DNA from: Limisphaerales bacterium | GTDB taxonomy: Bacteria; Verrucomicrobiota; Verrucomicrobiia; Limisphaerales; UBA1096 | DNA: 39,731 bases | NCBI GenBank assembly: GCA_004213515.1 | Contig: SHAK01000021.1 | Location: 1 to 39,731 of the forward strand | Direction of reading: 5' to 3' | Part shown: positions 24,361 to 32,727 of the stretch, in pieces | Layout: each line of letters begins with the position of its first letter | How positions within the stretch are numbered: position 1 is the first letter of the stretch | Program-made: the position numbers and the translations under genes | Notes under the pieces: model-generated | What the model was told of the DNA's origin: nothing | The model's input: only the letters and a program-made list of their open reading frames with translations | The model's database searches: none

Positions 24361-25704
24361 ATGAATTCTATTAAACAAATAATAATACCGCTTTTAACAT
24401 GTTTCCTTAGCTTAAAAATAATTTCAGTAAATAGTGCTGAACCAGCTAAAACTAATTTTGAAGCCGTTACTGCAAAACTCGATCGTAACGGACATCTCTT
24501 AGCCTATTTTAATACGGCCAAGACAATGAAACAATTGGACCAAATGATGGATAGCTTAATCGAGATAGCAAATTCAAGTGACTCCGCTAATCCTCTTGCC
24601 AACAATCCTTTCTTGGGCCCAATGGTTTCAGGCATAACTGAAGCCATTAAACCGGCATATGAAGAGAGCGGCATAGGTCAAATAGGAGGAGTTGGAATGA
24701 GCAGTCTTGCTGTTAAAAAAGATCAATGGCGCCAAAAAACATTTATTTATCGTGAACCAGAAAAAAGTAACGGTTTGATTTGGGAAATGTTCGGTAGCGA
24801 ACCCCATTCTCTTGAAATATTAGAACTAGCACCAGCCCAAACAGGCCTTTTAGCTCACTCAGATTTGAGAATCAGCGCTTTAATGGATTGGATCGATCGT
24901 ATTTCAGAAAAAGTAACTGGCGGCCAGTCCGTAATGGCTAGCGCCCCAGCTGAGTTTAAAGACATTCTCAATGCCTTCGATGATGAAGTTGGATTCTTAA
25001 TGACTATCGACCCCAACAAACAATTGAAAATTCCCGGCTTCATGATTCAAGCTGAAGAGGACTTAGAAATGGACTCTTTTGCTTTTGCATTAATTGCCCG
25101 TACTAAGGGAGATAAGATTTTGTCGATTATTAACGAGGCGATGGAAGGCGGGTTTGCACCCCCACAAAAAACTAAAATTAAGGGGGTTAATTTAAACTCA
25201 ATTCCATTACCACTACCTATCCCTATTGAAGGATTAGATATATCACCATGCTATTTTCAAGTGGATGACTACATGGTTTTAGCGTCTTCAACAAGTCTTG
25301 GTAAGAGCATTATCGAAGCAAAAAACGGGAAAGGCCAAATCACAGAAAATGATGATTTTAAGACCTTAACTGAAGGGTTGGATCTCACTAGCAATGGCAT
25401 TAGTTATGTTAGCTCCAACTTTACCGAGTGGAGCATAAAACTAAATGAGCTTAGCATGGGGCAAATGCCTAAAGAGCTTAAAGACAGCTTTAATATTTAT
25501 TTAGAATACAATAAACAAATAAAAGGAATGGTATCACTTATCAAATCTGAGAAGGACGGCATAATGTTCGAGACTCGTTCATCTGTTAACCTAACTGGAG
25601 AATACCTTGCCCACACTGCTGCTAGCATCGCCATAATTCTGGGGAACTCAGTTCAACAATTTAACGAGTCAGGCATGTTTGACGATCTAGGAGGCTTTGA
25701 ATGA
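24361..25704 (+). CDS. Exported protein of unknown function, paralog A
   Basis: A 447-residue protein with a signal peptide (about 1-25, cleavage near NSAEPA). It is clearly paralogous to the next gene. Shared blocks are NFEAVTAKLDRNGHLLAYFN, IGGVGMSSLAV, GLIWEMFGSEPHSLEIL, ILNAFDDEVGFLMTIDPNKQ and the later VNLNSIPLPLPIPIEG. No catalytic motif or known domain was recognised, although the general plan resembles DUF3352-like Verrucomicrobiota/Planctomycetota proteins. It is 66 bp upstream of its paralog and downstream of a candidate promoter. It ends DLGGFE, without the prepilin-like tail of paralog B. Confidence 0.7.
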   Translation: MNSIKQIIIPLLTCFLSLKIISVNSAEPAKTNFEAVTAKLDRNGHLLAYFNTAKTMKQLDQMMDSLIEIANSSDSANPLANNPFLGPMVSGITEAIKPAYEESGIGQIGGVGMSSLAVKKDQWRQKTFIYREPEKSNGLIWEMFGSEPHSLEILELAPAQTGLLAHSDLRISALMDWIDRISEKVTGGQSVMASAPAEFKDILNAFDDEVGFLMTIDPNKQLKIPGFMIQAEEDLEMDSFAFALIARTKGDKILSIINEAMEGGFAPPQKTKIKGVNLNSIPLPLPIPIEGLDISPCYFQVDDYMVLASSTSLGKSIIEAKNGKGQITENDDFKTLTEGLDLTSNGISYVSSNFTEWSIKLNELSMGQMPKELKDSFNIYLEYNKQIKGMVSLIKSEKDGIMFETRSSVNLTGEYLAHTAASIAIILGNSVQQFNESGMFDDLGGFE

Positions 25705-25770
25705 GTAATTTTTTTCTAATTAATGTCTAAAAACACGAATAACTAATATTTTAAAATAAAAGAATTTATA

Positions 25771-27138
25771 ATGAAAAAAGAATTAATTCTAACTCTTTTT
25801 ATAACTGGTATAGCTGCTGTATTTATCGGATGTAGTGACTCTCCTAAAAAGCAGATTGAAAGCAAAAAAGAAACTAAAAGCCCTCAGTCCGCGATACCTA
25901 ACAGTTTTGCTGAAGTCACCTCTAAACTTGATACTGATGGCGACGTTTTTGTCTACTACAGCACTGAGGACGTAATAACTACTATTGAAAAATATGCTGA
26001 AACAGTTGGAACTGAGGCCTTAAAAAGCATAGAGACTGCTCCCATTGAAGAAGCCATGATAGAAAGTGGAATGAATATCGGAAAGGCAATGTTAGAGCAA
26101 AGCGGTATCAAAGATATAAGCGGTATCGGAATGAGTAGTATAGAACTTGAATCTGGAATTTTCAGGAACAAAATGGTTATTCATCACGACTCAAAAAATT
26201 CTAATGGAAAAATATGGTCACTCTTGGGTTCTGCTCCTCATGAAATTGAAATTTTAAATTTTTTACCTGATAATACAGCACTAGCATTCTCTCACGAAAT
26301 TAATCTAAATGAACTGCTAGAATGGCTTCCTGATTTACTAAAATCAGCTGGAAATCCAATGCTCGAAGAACAGTTTGATCAAGCTATTGAGATGGCAAAT
26401 GCAGAGATGGATTTGACAGATCTTATTTCATCCTTTGACAGCGAAATTGGTATGTTTGTTACGCTTGATGACTCGAAAAAAATGCAGCTTCCTCCTCCCA
26501 TCGGTGAGATACCAATGCTGGAATTCGCTTTAATGATTAAAGTTAAAGACGATAAGATAAGTAGCCTCCTATTTAATATTTTAGAAAACACAACAGGACC
26601 TGAAATTGAGAAAAAAACTGTTTCTGGAATTGAGATGCTGGTTGTCAACGAATCAGTCCCTATGCCAATTCCAGTCGCACCAGCAGTATTTCGATTAGGT
26701 AATTACCTCATAGTTGCTAGCACTGAAGATTCGGCTAAGCAGATTGTATCTACCCAAAATGGGACCAAAAAGAACCTTAGTTCAACAGAAGAATTCCAGC
26801 AATTGAGTAAAGGACTAGAACTCATAGGCAATCACTTCTTTTTTGCTAGCGAGCAAATTGGTTCTACAATGAGCCCAATACTTAAACAGGCAATAAGCGC
26901 AGGTGGGCTTCCAGACGGATTACTTGATCTAGAATCAGATAACTCCTACAACTTAAAGACCCTGGGGATTATACGAATGGAGGCTGATGGCATAATGGTT
27001 GAAAACCACTCTCAAAATGGGATTATTAATTCTATTATGATGCAGACAGGAGTCATTCCAATTAGCGTTGGTGCAGGAATGCTCCTTCCCGCACTTTCAA
27101 ATGCTAGGGAGAGAGCTCAAAACATCTCCAATGAGTAA
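25771..27138 (+). CDS. Lipoprotein of unknown function, paralog B, with prepilin-like tail
   Basis: A 455-residue protein with a lipoprotein signal (FITGIAAVFIGC, Cys21), so membrane anchored. It shares with paralog A SFAEVTSKLDTDGDVFVYYS, ISGIGMSSIEL, GKIWSLLGSAPHEIEIL and LISSFDSEIGMFVTLDDSKK. Unlike A, its last residues read [18 protein letters not shown], close to the segment after the transmembrane helix in H-X9-DG prepilins ([15 protein letters not shown], found in this window). No enzyme function is suggested. The prepilin-like tail at the C-terminus is unusual, and the hydrophobic stretch before it may insert in the membrane. Confidence 0.75.
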   Translation: MKKELILTLFITGIAAVFIGCSDSPKKQIESKKETKSPQSAIPNSFAEVTSKLDTDGDVFVYYSTEDVITTIEKYAETVGTEALKSIETAPIEEAMIESGMNIGKAMLEQSGIKDISGIGMSSIELESGIFRNKMVIHHDSKNSNGKIWSLLGSAPHEIEILNFLPDNTALAFSHEINLNELLEWLPDLLKSAGNPMLEEQFDQAIEMANAEMDLTDLISSFDSEIGMFVTLDDSKKMQLPPPIGEIPMLEFALMIKVKDDKISSLLFNILENTTGPEIEKKTVSGIEMLVVNESVPMPIPVAPAVFRLGNYLIVASTEDSAKQIVSTQNGTKKNLSSTEEFQQLSKGLELIGNHFFFASEQIGSTMSPILKQAISAGGLPDGLLDLESDNSYNLKTLGIIRMEADGIMVENHSQNGIINSIMMQTGVIPISVGAGMLLPALSNARERAQNISNE

Positions 27139-27263
27139 TAGATCATTTATAGTAAAAAGGGCGTGTCACAATGCATGGCTTTACCTATGATGCAGCCCGT
27201 ATTGATTACCGAGTGCGTCAAAATTAATTCCAGGTATATCTTAAAATATTCATATATAAAATC

Positions 27264-28148
27264 ATGTCACAAAAAGTAGGATTTGTGGGAGTTGGCCGAA
27301 TGGGCGCCAACATGGCTAGGCGATTGAAAGATTGCGGTTACGAGGTGTCTGCCGTTTACGACATCCGAAGTGAGACTGCATCAGAACTAGCAGAAGAACT
27401 TGGCACAACAGCCTGTAGCACACTAGCTCAAGTCACAGAGTTATCCGAAGTTATCATCACTGTAGTAATTGATGATGCTTCAATGAAGTCAATTTTTGCA
27501 GCTAATGGCGACAGCCTCCTCACTGGTGCAGAAGGTCGGATTTTCATAAATTGCGCCACAATAAGTCCATCGGTTCATATTGAAGTTGAAGGATTAGCTA
27601 AAGCTGCTGGTGCAGAATCACTTGAAGGTTGTATGGCATCTAGTATCACACAGGCGCGTGATGGCACTCTTTATCTAATGCTAGGTGGTGAAAAAACTAC
27701 TTATGATAAGGTAGAAGAACTTCTTGGAAAACTCTCAGTCAACAAACGTTATGTCGGAACCTCTGGTAAGGCAGCTCAAGTTAAAGCTCTAGTTAATATG
27801 GTAATGAATATTAATACTGCCGGACTAGCTGAAGGCCTTGGATTAGCCGATTCGCTTGGACTAGACATTAATACTGTAATGGAAATTTTTTCACAAACCG
27901 GCGCTAATTCTCGAGTACTTGAAACAGATGGAGAAGACATGCGAGACCGGGATCATGAATGTTACTTTTCTGCAGCACATGCAGCAAAGGATTCTGGTAT
28001 AGCTCTTGCTCTTGGTCAGTCCGAAGGGCTAAATCTGCCAATGGCTGCAGCATCAAAAGCTCAGTTCGAAAAAATGGTTGAAAAAGGTATTGGCGAACTA
28101 GATAAGTCCGGCGTTGCTGAACTTACTTTTAAAGGTCGCACTTCATAA
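27264..28148 (+). CDS. 3-hydroxyisobutyrate dehydrogenase-like (beta-hydroxyacid dehydrogenase)
   Basis: A 294-residue NAD(P)-dependent oxidoreductase. The nucleotide-binding Rossmann motif is GFVGVGRMGANMARRL (G-x-G-x-x-G). The C-terminal helical domain carries GTSGKAAQVKALVNMVMN, with the catalytic Lys of the family. The usual substrate segment D-A-P-V-S-G-G is replaced by LEGCMASSITQARDGTLYL, so substrate preference is probably unusual. Length and fold match the family (3-hydroxyisobutyrate, tartronate semialdehyde, succinic semialdehyde-type enzymes). Substrate cannot be fixed. A strong terminator follows. Confidence 0.85.
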   Translation: MSQKVGFVGVGRMGANMARRLKDCGYEVSAVYDIRSETASELAEELGTTACSTLAQVTELSEVIITVVIDDASMKSIFAANGDSLLTGAEGRIFINCATISPSVHIEVEGLAKAAGAESLEGCMASSITQARDGTLYLMLGGEKTTYDKVEELLGKLSVNKRYVGTSGKAAQVKALVNMVMNINTAGLAEGLGLADSLGLDINTVMEIFSQTGANSRVLETDGEDMRDRDHECYFSAAHAAKDSGIALALGQSEGLNLPMAAASKAQFEKMVEKGIGELDKSGVAELTFKGRTS

Positions 28149-28166
28149 TTTTATAATTCATTTCAT

Positions 28167-28208
28167 AAAAATGACGGCTAATCTCGGCCGTCATTTTTAA
28201 TTTTTTTA
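28167..28208 (+). terminator. Intrinsic terminator after the dehydrogenase gene
   Basis: A perfect 12-bp stem AAAAATGACGGC / GCCGTCATTTTT (28167-28178 and 28187-28198) encloses an 8-nt loop, followed by AATTTTTTT. Confidence 0.9.
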
Positions 28209-28311
28209 GAAAAAATCTCTTGCACACACCCTTAGATTTTTGTTTCTTTCCACGGCCCTTTCATAGGCATTAGCTTTTGATTGGTTAAATCTAAAAAAAA
28301 TTAAACTTTAG

Positions 28312-28620
28312 ATGGGGAACTCAAAGGATTCAGACAATACAAGATATTCGGCAAAAGGAATGGCAAAACCTGTTAATTTCCTATGCATTGCTCCGGAAGC
28401 TCAAGAGGTTTGCGTTATTGGAGACTTTAATGATTGGAAACCCAATTCTAATCCAATGGAACGTCAAATCGATGGAGCATGGAGCATTCAGATTAATCTC
28501 CATCACGGCCATCATCGTTATCAGTTTTTCATTGATGGTAAAGCAACCTTAGACCCCCGCGCAAATGGAGTAGTTCGTAACGAAATGAACGAACGCGTAT
28601 CCCTTATAGCTGTTAGTTAA
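28312..28620 (+). CDS. Stand-alone CBM48 (glycogen-binding) domain protein
   Basis: A 102-residue protein made of little more than a CBM48/AMPK-beta type carbohydrate-binding module. Typical residues are VNFLCIAPEAQEVCVIGDFN followed by DWKPNSNPMERQ (the G-D-F-N-x-W motif), HHGHHRYQFFIDGK and the LDPRANGVVRNE end. There is no catalytic domain and no signal peptide. In other bacteria such short proteins are thought to bind glycogen or alpha-glucans in the cytoplasm; no glycogen enzyme lies nearby. No Shine-Dalgarno precedes the ATG. A hairpin follows, shared with the convergent SOD gene. Confidence 0.85.
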   Translation: MGNSKDSDNTRYSAKGMAKPVNFLCIAPEAQEVCVIGDFNDWKPNSNPMERQIDGAWSIQINLHHGHHRYQFFIDGKATLDPRANGVVRNEMNERVSLIAVS

Positions 28621-28635
28621 ACAGATATTTATAAA

Positions 28636-28667
28636 AACAAAAAAAGACGCTCAAAAAAGAGCGTCTT
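28636..28667 (-). terminator. Intrinsic terminator between CBM48 and SOD genes
   Basis: A 9-bp stem AAGACGCTC / GAGCGTCTT (28644-28652 and 28659-28667) with an A6 loop. On the - strand it is followed by TTTTTGTTTTT, so it mainly ends the SOD transcript. It may also stop transcription from the left. Confidence 0.8.
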
Positions 28668-28693
28668 AAAATATATTTTATTTAGATTTAAAA

Positions 28694-29308
28694 TTAATCT
28701 TTTGCTGACTCATGGTTAGCAGCTACAGCATCCCAATTCACTACATTCCAGAAAGCCTTCAGATAGTCTGGTCGGCGATTTTGATAGTGCAGATAATAAG
28801 CATGTTCCCAAACATCGCATCCAAGGATTGGCTGTTTACCATCCATTAGAGGAGAATCTTGATTGGGTGACGAAGTTATCTCAACACTTCCATCTTTGTT
28901 AGCCACAAGCCATGCCCAGCCACTTCCAAATCTAGTTGCCCCAGCAGCTTCAAACTTTGCTTGAAAATCAGCAAAGCTACCAAAAGCAGCATTAATAGCA
29001 TCTCCAAGTGCACCAGTTGCCTCACCACCACCATCAGGACTCATGATGTTCCAAAAAAGCGAGTGATTTGCATGACCACCTCCGTTGTTACGAACTGCAC
29101 CGCGAATATTTTCAGGGACAGCGTCAAGGTTAGAGACCAAATCCTCTATAGACTTTGCTTCTAATTCTGCATTTCCAGAAATAGCAGCATTAAGCTTAGA
29201 AATATAGGCGTTATGATGCTTACCATGGTGAATCTCCATTGTCTGAGAATCAATATGAGGTTCCAAGGCGTCATGAGCGTAAGGTAGGTCAGGTAGTGTA
29301 TATGCCAT
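28694..29308 (-). CDS. sodA: Superoxide dismutase, Mn type
   Basis: A 204-residue superoxide dismutase that disproportionates superoxide. Metal ligands are His27 (MEIHHGKHH), His82 ([10 protein letters not shown]), Asp165 and His169 (DVWEHAYYL). The GGGHANHS and NQDSPLMDG segments favour Mn over Fe; metal use is still an inference because the family contains cambialistic members. No signal peptide, so cytoplasmic. A perfect TATAAT ends four bases before the ATG, implying a leaderless transcript. A 133-bp intergenic region separates it from hisH. Confidence 0.95.
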   Translation of the reverse strand: MAYTLPDLPYAHDALEPHIDSQTMEIHHGKHHNAYISKLNAAISGNAELEAKSIEDLVSNLDAVPENIRGAVRNNGGGHANHSLFWNIMSPDGGGEATGALGDAINAAFGSFADFQAKFEAAGATRFGSGWAWLVANKDGSVEITSSPNQDSPLMDGKQPILGCDVWEHAYYLHYQNRRPDYLKAFWNVVNWDAVAANHESAKD

Positions 29309-29339
29309 TTTTATTATATAAAATTAAGCTTTGTACCAA
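29309..29339 (-). promoter_or_regulatory. Candidate promoter of sodA (leaderless)
   Basis: On the - strand TATAAT (29313-29318) ends four bases before the ATG. TTGGTA (29334-29339), 15 bp upstream, is a possible -35 box. Transcription would start at or next to the start codon. Confidence 0.35.
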
Positions 29340-29441
29340 ATTAATTGGCCAAGAGAGAACTAAACTAATAAAAGCTAAGCTTTCCCTCAAGAGATATTCT
29401 CACTTGGTCTCATTTATAAAGCCAATAGGGACATTATCTCA

Positions 29442-30059
29442 TCACCTAGCGAGGTTAACGAAATTCTCTAAAATTTTAAGCCCAACTCTCTGACTTTTCT
29501 CCGGATGAAACTGGGTAGCAAAGATGTTATCTTTCCAAATTGAAGAGACAAAGTTGACCCCATAATCTGTGTATGTAGCAGCAATAGATTCATCTTCAAG
29601 CTTGGGATAAAAGCTATGAACAAAATAAACGTGACTGCCGCTATCAACATCCTTGTAAATTGGGCAGTCCGACTTTGTTATTTCGATTTGATTCCAACCA
29701 ATCTGAGGAATTTTGATGCCCTTTCCATCCGGAAATCGAATTACGCTTCCTTTAAAAATTCCTAAGCCAGGCGAGCAACTGTTGAATTCTTCACTACGTT
29801 CAAATATGGCCTGATAACCAACACAAATACCTAAAAAAGGGCGACCAGAATATGCAAATTCTTTTGCAGCATGAAACAACTCCTGTCGTTGCATGGCATT
29901 AATACAGTCATCAAATGCACCAACCCCAGGTAACACAACAGCAGAGGCCTCTTTAACTCTTTCTGGGGTTTGCATTAACTCTACATCTGAACCAACGTAT
30001 CGAAGAGCTTTCTCAACACTACGCAAATTTCCTGCACCATAATCTAAAAGAGCTATCAT
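29442..30059 (-). CDS. hisH: Imidazole glycerol phosphate synthase glutaminase subunit HisH
   Basis: A 205-residue class I glutamine amidotransferase. It supplies ammonia to HisF in histidine synthesis. Motifs are DYGAGNLRSVEKAL, LPGVGAFDDCINAM, the nucleophile loop FLGICVGYQAIF (Cys79), GWNQIEI, YFVHSFY and the catalytic QFHPEKS (His185, Glu187). It starts with a 4-bp overlap after the CmcI-like gene on the same strand, and hisF is not within the window on either side. A role in acetamidino-sugar synthesis, as for WbpG-type paralogs, is possible but the residues look like canonical HisH. Confidence 0.92.
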   Translation of the reverse strand: MIALLDYGAGNLRSVEKALRYVGSDVELMQTPERVKEASAVVLPGVGAFDDCINAMQRQELFHAAKEFAYSGRPFLGICVGYQAIFERSEEFNSCSPGLGIFKGSVIRFPDGKGIKIPQIGWNQIEITKSDCPIYKDVDSGSHVYFVHSFYPKLEDESIAATYTDYGVNFVSSIWKDNIFATQFHPEKSQRVGLKILENFVNLAR

Positions 30060-30736
30060 TTGATTCGCTTAAGCCAACCTTTAGGGTGGTGAGTAATAAT
30101 AAAACGTTCACACCTTTCGTGATCAATTTCAAACTCCGGATGATTAGTTAGATATTTTTCGATAGCAGGAAGTGGTCCAGGGCGACCTTTACGAAACATA
30201 AACAAATCATCGATTATTCCGTCCTGAACAAGACAATAACTACCTACCGAAGTCATAGGGGCATAAAGCGCTAACTCCTTTTCAACGTGCTCTTCAGAGT
30301 GATCACTATCTAATATAACTAACACTGGACCAGAGGCCTGATCAGCCATCTCACGAATTTGTGAAGCTATTTCCTCTGATGCAGAACTACCAATTAAGTA
30401 GGTTACTCGTGGGTGTGACAGATCATGAAGTTTTTCAATATCGACCGAAACAACTTTCCCTTCAGTACCCATCAAATCGAACAGTTGAGCATAAAAATAA
30501 GCTGATCCCCCTCGATTTGTGCCACATTCTATAATGAGAGAAGGTTTAATCTCGTAGATAGTTTCCTGTGCAATCCATAAATCAAATGTATTTTGCCAAA
30601 TCGGCTTGCCAAGCCAATTGCTATTTCCAAAGTTATTTGTCTTGGTAACTAGCTGGTGAAAAAATAACTTCTCCACGGCACGCGCGAAAAACGCGTTGTA
30701 AATGGAGAGCACCAAACTGCGCAGACGCATATACAT
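30056..30736 (-). CDS. CmcI/cephalosporin hydroxylase-family protein (SAM methyltransferase fold)
   Basis: A 226-residue protein resembling the CmcI / rhamnosyl O-methyltransferase family. Characteristic segments are KPIWQNTFDLWIAQETIYEI, the SAM-like loop SLIIECGTNRGGSAYFYAQLF, VVSVDIEKL and VLVILDSDHSEEHVEKEL. In other bacteria these enzymes methylate sugars or act in cephalosporin and surface glycan modification. It is divergent from the FkbM-like methyltransferase, 105 bp away, and overlaps hisH by 4 bp. Sugar O-methylation is the more likely role here given the surface-glycan neighbourhood. Confidence 0.82.
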   Translation of the reverse strand: MYMRLRSLVLSIYNAFFARAVEKLFFHQLVTKTNNFGNSNWLGKPIWQNTFDLWIAQETIYEIKPSLIIECGTNRGGSAYFYAQLFDLMGTEGKVVSVDIEKLHDLSHPRVTYLIGSSASEEIASQIREMADQASGPVLVILDSDHSEEHVEKELALYAPMTSVGSYCLVQDGIIDDLFMFRKGRPGPLPAIEKYLTNHPEFEIDHERCERFIITHHPKGWLKRIK

Positions 30737-30841
30737 AACATTTTTTAGTTACAGCAAATTACCTTCGCTGGACGCGCACGGTATGATCAATCGAGCTTTG
30801 TGGCAATCTCAGTGTTCTTTCACTCATATAATTGTTAAATC

Positions 30842-31750
30842 GTGAAAAATCCATTAGAACAATTAGTACTAAGCTGGCGCGAATGGCGCAGGCAACAAAC
30901 TTTGCATGGTGTATTCCCTTTTAAGGATGCTTCTATGCAGGTGCATCGGGTTATTTTACCATCTCGAATTCATACCAAAATAGCTACTAAAAAATTAGAA
31001 ATCGAGACAGATATTACACAGATTAATGAAAGTACTTGGCAAGTACGATTAATCAAAAATGATTTAAGTTTCTTTTGGCCAAGTAAACCAGATCACAATT
31101 TGTACTTTTCAATCGAACAAGAGTTTTCTATCAAAAATCCGCACCACTACACCTCAGCACCAATCCATCTTTCAAAGAATAGCACAATTATTGACGTTGG
31201 TGCTTGTGAAGGTTTATTCGCTTTTCGCACCCTTAGTCAAGGTTTAGCCAAACGCGTGATTTGTTTTGAGCCAAGTGAAAAAATGGCATCCCTACTCAAG
31301 CACGGAGCAGAGGTAAATGGATTATCTAGTTTCATTGAGATTGAACAATCTGGAGTCGGAAATAAAAACGGAAAAGCTCGCATGAGAGTTGGCGACAATC
31401 CCGATGCAGGTTACATGGAGTTTTTACCCGACGGAGCAACACATTCAGATGCTATCACAACAACAACAATTGATCATTATTGCCGAGAAAAAGAAATCGA
31501 ACTCGATCAGAATGATCTAATTAAAGCTGACGCGGAAGGAGCTGATCTAGATGTATTAATTGGTGCCGAAGATCAAATTCGTCGTAATTCACCTCAAATT
31601 GCAATAACCACATATCATGTCGATTATCACGCAGAGCGTATGATAGATTGGCTTCGCAAAATTAACCCTGAATACAAAATAAGACTAAAAGGCCTTTCAT
31701 TTTGGACCACCTTTCCGAGACCCGTTTTAATCCAAGCCTCAACACTTTGA
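30842..31750 (+). CDS. FkbM-family methyltransferase
   Basis: A 302-residue protein. The FkbM domain occupies about residues 110-260, with the SAM motif STIIDVGACEGLFAFRTL and the following VICFEPSEKMASLLKHGAEV. Later blocks are TTTTIDHYCREKEIELDQ and LIKADAEGADLDVLIGAED, all diagnostic for the family. The first hundred residues are not assigned. FkbM enzymes methylate sugars or glycolipid hydroxyls. The start is GTG at 30842, with TATAAT (30827-30832) nine bases upstream. The PfkB gene starts one base after its stop. Confidence 0.88.
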   Translation: MKNPLEQLVLSWREWRRQQTLHGVFPFKDASMQVHRVILPSRIHTKIATKKLEIETDITQINESTWQVRLIKNDLSFFWPSKPDHNLYFSIEQEFSIKNPHHYTSAPIHLSKNSTIIDVGACEGLFAFRTLSQGLAKRVICFEPSEKMASLLKHGAEVNGLSSFIEIEQSGVGNKNGKARMRVGDNPDAGYMEFLPDGATHSDAITTTTIDHYCREKEIELDQNDLIKADAEGADLDVLIGAEDQIRRNSPQIAITTYHVDYHAERMIDWLRKINPEYKIRLKGLSFWTTFPRPVLIQASTL

Positions 31751-31751
31751 A

Positions 31752-32657
31752 ATGACCAATAACCCACTAATCACTGGAATAGGAGAGGCCCTATATGATT
31801 TGCTTCCAGTAGGGCCTGTGCTCGGGGGAGCACCACTTAACGCCGTATTTCAAGCACATCAAATCGGATTACATTTAGGAGGCAAAGCAGTAATGGTAAG
31901 CCGAATAGGCCAAGATGAACTCGGCAAATCATTGTTTAAAAAAATCAAAGAACATGGAATGAACCATACTTTTATCCAACAGGATCCAAACGCCGATACA
32001 GGAACAGTTAGTATCACTTTGAATGGTACGGAGCCTGAATACGAAATAACTAAGAATGTTGCTTGGGATAAACTCGAATGGAATGAATCTTTATCAGATT
32101 TAGCTAATCGTTGTAACGCTGTTTGTTTCGGAACTTTAGGGCAACGGGCGGAACCAGCAAAAAGCACAATTCAAAAATTTATTCAGACAGCAACTAAAGC
32201 AAATCGTTTATTCGATGTTAATCTTCGACAAAATTACTTTTCTAAAGATACGCTTGATACTTGCTTCCAACTTTCGTCCATTGTCAAAATGAATGAAGAA
32301 GAACTGCCTATCGTATCTAAAATACTAGGGCTAACTAACGACAAATCCCCCATCCTTCAAATAATAGATCATTACAACCTAGACTTATTTGTCCTAACTC
32401 AAGGTAAACTTGGCACGCGCATTTACACTAATGCAATGATAGTTGAAGGAATGCCTGTTCAGTTCATTCCTGAGGAAAATGCAGACTCAGTTGGAGCTGG
32501 TGATGCTTGTAGCGCAGCTATTCTACATGGTACTACAAGGAATTGGCCTCTGCAAAAAACCGCTAATCTAGCCAACCAGCTTGGCGCATATGTTGCTTCG
32601 CGTTCCGGGGCTACCCCTAATTTGCCCCCTGAAATATTAAGCGAATGGCAAACTTGA
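31752..32657 (+). CDS. PfkB-family carbohydrate kinase (fructokinase-like)
   Basis: A 301-residue sugar kinase. The N-terminal GIGEALYDLLPVGPVLGGAP and later GRIGQDELGKSLF-like segment (VSRIGQDELGKSLFKKI) are typical. The catalytic base is Asp251 in the anion-hole motif DSVGAGDACSAAI. The order of motifs and the length fit fructokinase and related PfkB enzymes; substrate is not settled by sequence. It starts one base after the fkbM-like stop, so the two are probably co-transcribed. A clpP gene follows after 70 bp. Confidence 0.88.
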   Translation: MTNNPLITGIGEALYDLLPVGPVLGGAPLNAVFQAHQIGLHLGGKAVMVSRIGQDELGKSLFKKIKEHGMNHTFIQQDPNADTGTVSITLNGTEPEYEITKNVAWDKLEWNESLSDLANRCNAVCFGTLGQRAEPAKSTIQKFIQTATKANRLFDVNLRQNYFSKDTLDTCFQLSSIVKMNEEELPIVSKILGLTNDKSPILQIIDHYNLDLFVLTQGKLGTRIYTNAMIVEGMPVQFIPEENADSVGAGDACSAAILHGTTRNWPLQKTANLANQLGAYVASRSGATPNLPPEILSEWQT

Positions 32658-32727
32658 TTCCCGCTTTACACAGGAGCCATGAACAATCAATCTCTAAGCC
32701 GTTCGCGGCTTGGCCACGTAAAAGAAA

